From contig JAKAOE010000099.1 in NCBI GenBank assembly GCA_021823305.1, positions 1 through 6,879 of the forward strand: 6,879 nt of DNA, in the 5' to 3' direction. Positions 6,038-6,879 of this stretch are shown one piece after another. Position numbers and translations under genes: made by a program. The stretch is from Acidobacteriota bacterium (lineage in GTDB: Bacteria; Acidobacteriota; Terriglobia; Terriglobales; SCQP01). Position 1 is the stretch's first letter. Every line of letters begins with the position of its first letter. The notes under the pieces were generated by a model. That model ran no database searches and had not been told where the DNA came from. It worked only from the letters and a program-made list of their open reading frames with translations.

Positions 6038-6051
6038 GACATAAGTATGGC
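6033..6051. promoter_or_regulatory. Putative vapBC operator (inverted repeat over the vapB start)
   Basis: GCCAT (6033-6037) and ATGGC (6047-6051) are 5-bp inverted arms 9 bases apart. They cover the vapB start codon and the -10-like element. RHH antitoxins bind such short palindromes to repress their own operon. The position fits well, but the arms are short, so this is inference. Confidence 0.35.
6044..6049 (-). promoter_or_regulatory. Possible extended -10 element for vapBC
   Basis: On the minus strand the sequence is TGC-CATACT, an extended -10 form with 4 of 6 consensus bases. It ends 6 bases before the vapB ATG, so the predicted transcription start is at or next to the A of ATG, giving a leaderless transcript. 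No convincing -35 box is seen. Confidence 0.33.
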
Positions 6052-6075
6052 ACACACGACAGGGGTCTGGTAGCG

Positions 6076-6100
6076 GACGCCCGGCGGCACGCAGGGCGTC
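6076..6100. repeat. GC-rich inverted repeat, possible terminator between the gene fragment and vapB
   Basis: GACGCCC (6076-6082) and GGGCGTC (6094-6100) form a perfect 7-bp stem with an 11-base loop. It lies just downstream of the minus-strand stop at 6124 and upstream of the vapBC promoter region. It could end transcription of the upstream gene fragment, although no T-tract follows on either strand. It could also be a distal operator site. Confidence 0.35.
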
Positions 6101-6123
6101 TTCCGCGGGGGCGGGCGCGCGCG

Positions 6124-6288
6124 TTAGCGGCCGCGGCCGACGACCTGGAGGGGGTCGAGCTGGAGGGCCTGCTTGAGCTGGGTGCGGGCGTGGGTGGCCC
6201 AGGCGGAGTTGCGCAGGCCGGTCTGGTGGCAGCGGTTGTCTTTCGGACTGGCGTTGGTTCGCGCCAGCCTGGCCGGGGGGCTGTGGCC
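6124..6288 (-). pseudogene. 3' part of a minus-strand gene, probably truncated, unknown function
   Basis: The frame ends with TAA at 6124-6126. Over the last 54 codons, 51 end in G or C. In the last 38 codons the GC content by codon position is about 76, 50 and 100 percent, the pattern expected of real coding DNA at this GC level. The protein end reads SAWATHARTQLKQALQLDP followed by LQVVGRGR; the amphipathic helix with ALQLDP resembles the last helix of a tetratricopeptide-repeat protein, but that is weak. Upstream of about 6290 the same frame stays open but loses the third-base preference and reads as low-quality sequence. No good start is present other than an ATG at 6360 that overlaps the cas6 start. 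I read it as the tail of a gene whose 5' part is lost. A short intact gene of 78 aa (6124-6360) is the alternative. Confidence 0.4.
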
Positions 6289-6358
6289 CGGAACGGCGGG
6301 GCTGCTTGCATGCCCGCGTAGGCTTGTGTACCGTAGTGCTTTCCTAGGCACGGCGGCC

Positions 6359-6879
6359 ATGCTTCGCGAGCCCCATCTACCGGTCACCCGCCTGCGACTG
6401 CGCTTGTCCCCGGCATCTCCCGGTTGCGCGACAGCCTTCACTGGCTCGGCATGGCGCGGCGCCCTGGGCCACGCCCTTCGCCGGCTATCGTGCCGTACCG
6501 GCGCCCCCACCTGCGCCGGCTGCGGCTTTCTCCATAGCTGCGACTACTCCCTCGCCTTCGAGACACCGCGCCCGCCCGGCGACAAATGGCTCAGCACCGA
6601 GAGCGTCCCCCATCCCTTCGGCTTGGTCGCCTTGCCGGACGCGGTCGGCGACCAGGTGCTAACTCTCGCACTTTACGGCACCGGCTCGCAGTTCGCCGCG
6701 GTCCTCATGTACGCCCTCGAGGATGCCGCCACCGGCGGCGTCGGCCCCGACCGCGTGTGCTATCGCTTGGCCTCGGTCGGGCACGAGCGCCCGCTCGGCA
6801 GCGGCACCTGGCTGCCGCTCGCCGACGGGGGCGAGGCCCAATCTGCCTCGGCGGCGTGGCCACCGGCGCCGGCCCAGTG
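6359..6879 (+). CDS. cas6: CRISPR-associated endoribonuclease Cas6, N-terminal half (runs off the window)
   Basis: An open frame of 173 codons from ATG 6359 to the window edge with no stop. It reads like the N-terminal half of the RAMP-superfamily Cas6 family that processes pre-crRNA. LPVTRLRLRL forms the first strand. Then come GSAWRGALGHALRRL, the family's helix after the first strand; the cysteine group C45-x6-C52-x2-C55-x5-C61; YSLAFETPRPP; and VPHPFGL. A later strand reads LTLALYGTG, followed by a helix and GGVGPDRVCYRLASV, similar to the Gly-rich segment that closes the first RRM-like domain. The catalytic residues and the C-terminal Gly-rich loop lie outside the window, so activity cannot be judged. 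No clear ribosome-binding site is seen; a GTG at 6326 is an alternative start. The gene prefers C-ending codons, unlike kbl. The family call comes from pattern recognition and has not been searched. Confidence 0.7.
   Translation, partial: MLREPHLPVTRLRLRLSPASPGCATAFTGSAWRGALGHALRRLSCRTGAPTCAGCGFLHSCDYSLAFETPRPPGDKWLSTESVPHPFGLVALPDAVGDQVLTLALYGTGSQFAAVLMYALEDAATGGVGPDRVCYRLASVGHERPLGSGTWLPLADGGEAQSASAAWPPAPAQ

Noticed and set aside
6248..6267. CTGGCG/CGCCAG stem with a GGTTCG loop resembling a tRNA T-arm, possibly an attachment-site remnant
   Set aside because: The loop is 8 bases, no acceptor or anticodon arms fit around it, and the bases are explained by coding in the minus-strand fragment.
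6056..6358. CRISPR repeats or leader next to cas6
   Set aside because: I looked for regularly spaced direct repeats of about 25-40 bases on both strands and saw none; any array must be outside the window.
6659..6841. Short minus-strand open frame inside cas6
   Set aside because: Antisense shadow; the plus strand carries the Cas6-like motifs in an uninterrupted frame.

Overview
The window is a high-GC bacterial chromosome segment with densely packed genes. The gene content (tdh-kbl, a CcdA/TlpA thiol-redox cluster, VapBC, Cas6) and the protein style suggest Acidobacteriota or a similar high-GC soil or sediment bacterium. No marker gene in the window proves that placement, so it is inference.

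Layout: (1) bases 1-103 hold the last codons of a probable methyltransferase, convergent with a small minus-strand membrane protein of the superinfection-immunity type that ends in a zinc ribbon (100-387). (2) Bases 464-5384 hold six genes on the plus strand with gaps of 50 bases or less, or overlaps, so they may form one transcription unit. tdh and kbl convert threonine to glycine plus acetyl-CoA. ccdA, a membrane-anchored TlpA-like thioredoxin and a secreted DsbD-alpha-like protein together supply the three modules of a DsbD reductant relay as separate proteins. A SAM-dependent methyltransferase follows. (3) Bases 5374-6037 hold a minus-strand vapBC toxin-antitoxin pair, converging on and overlapping the methyltransferase gene. 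An inverted repeat and a -10-like element sit over the antitoxin start. (4) Bases 6056-6358 hold a GC-rich inverted repeat and the 3' part of a minus-strand gene whose coding signal fades upstream, probably a truncated gene. (5) From 6359 to the window end a plus-strand frame stays open and reads as the N-terminal half of a CRISPR Cas6 pre-crRNA endoribonuclease. No CRISPR repeats are present, so any array and other cas genes must lie beyond the right edge.

The first five genes of the plus-strand block are housekeeping metabolism and envelope redox. The right third looks like accessory DNA: a toxin-antitoxin pair, a gene fragment and the edge of a CRISPR-Cas locus. The most interesting points are the DsbD relay split into three genes, the immunity-like protein with a zinc-ribbon tail, and the apparent junction between the gene fragment and cas6.
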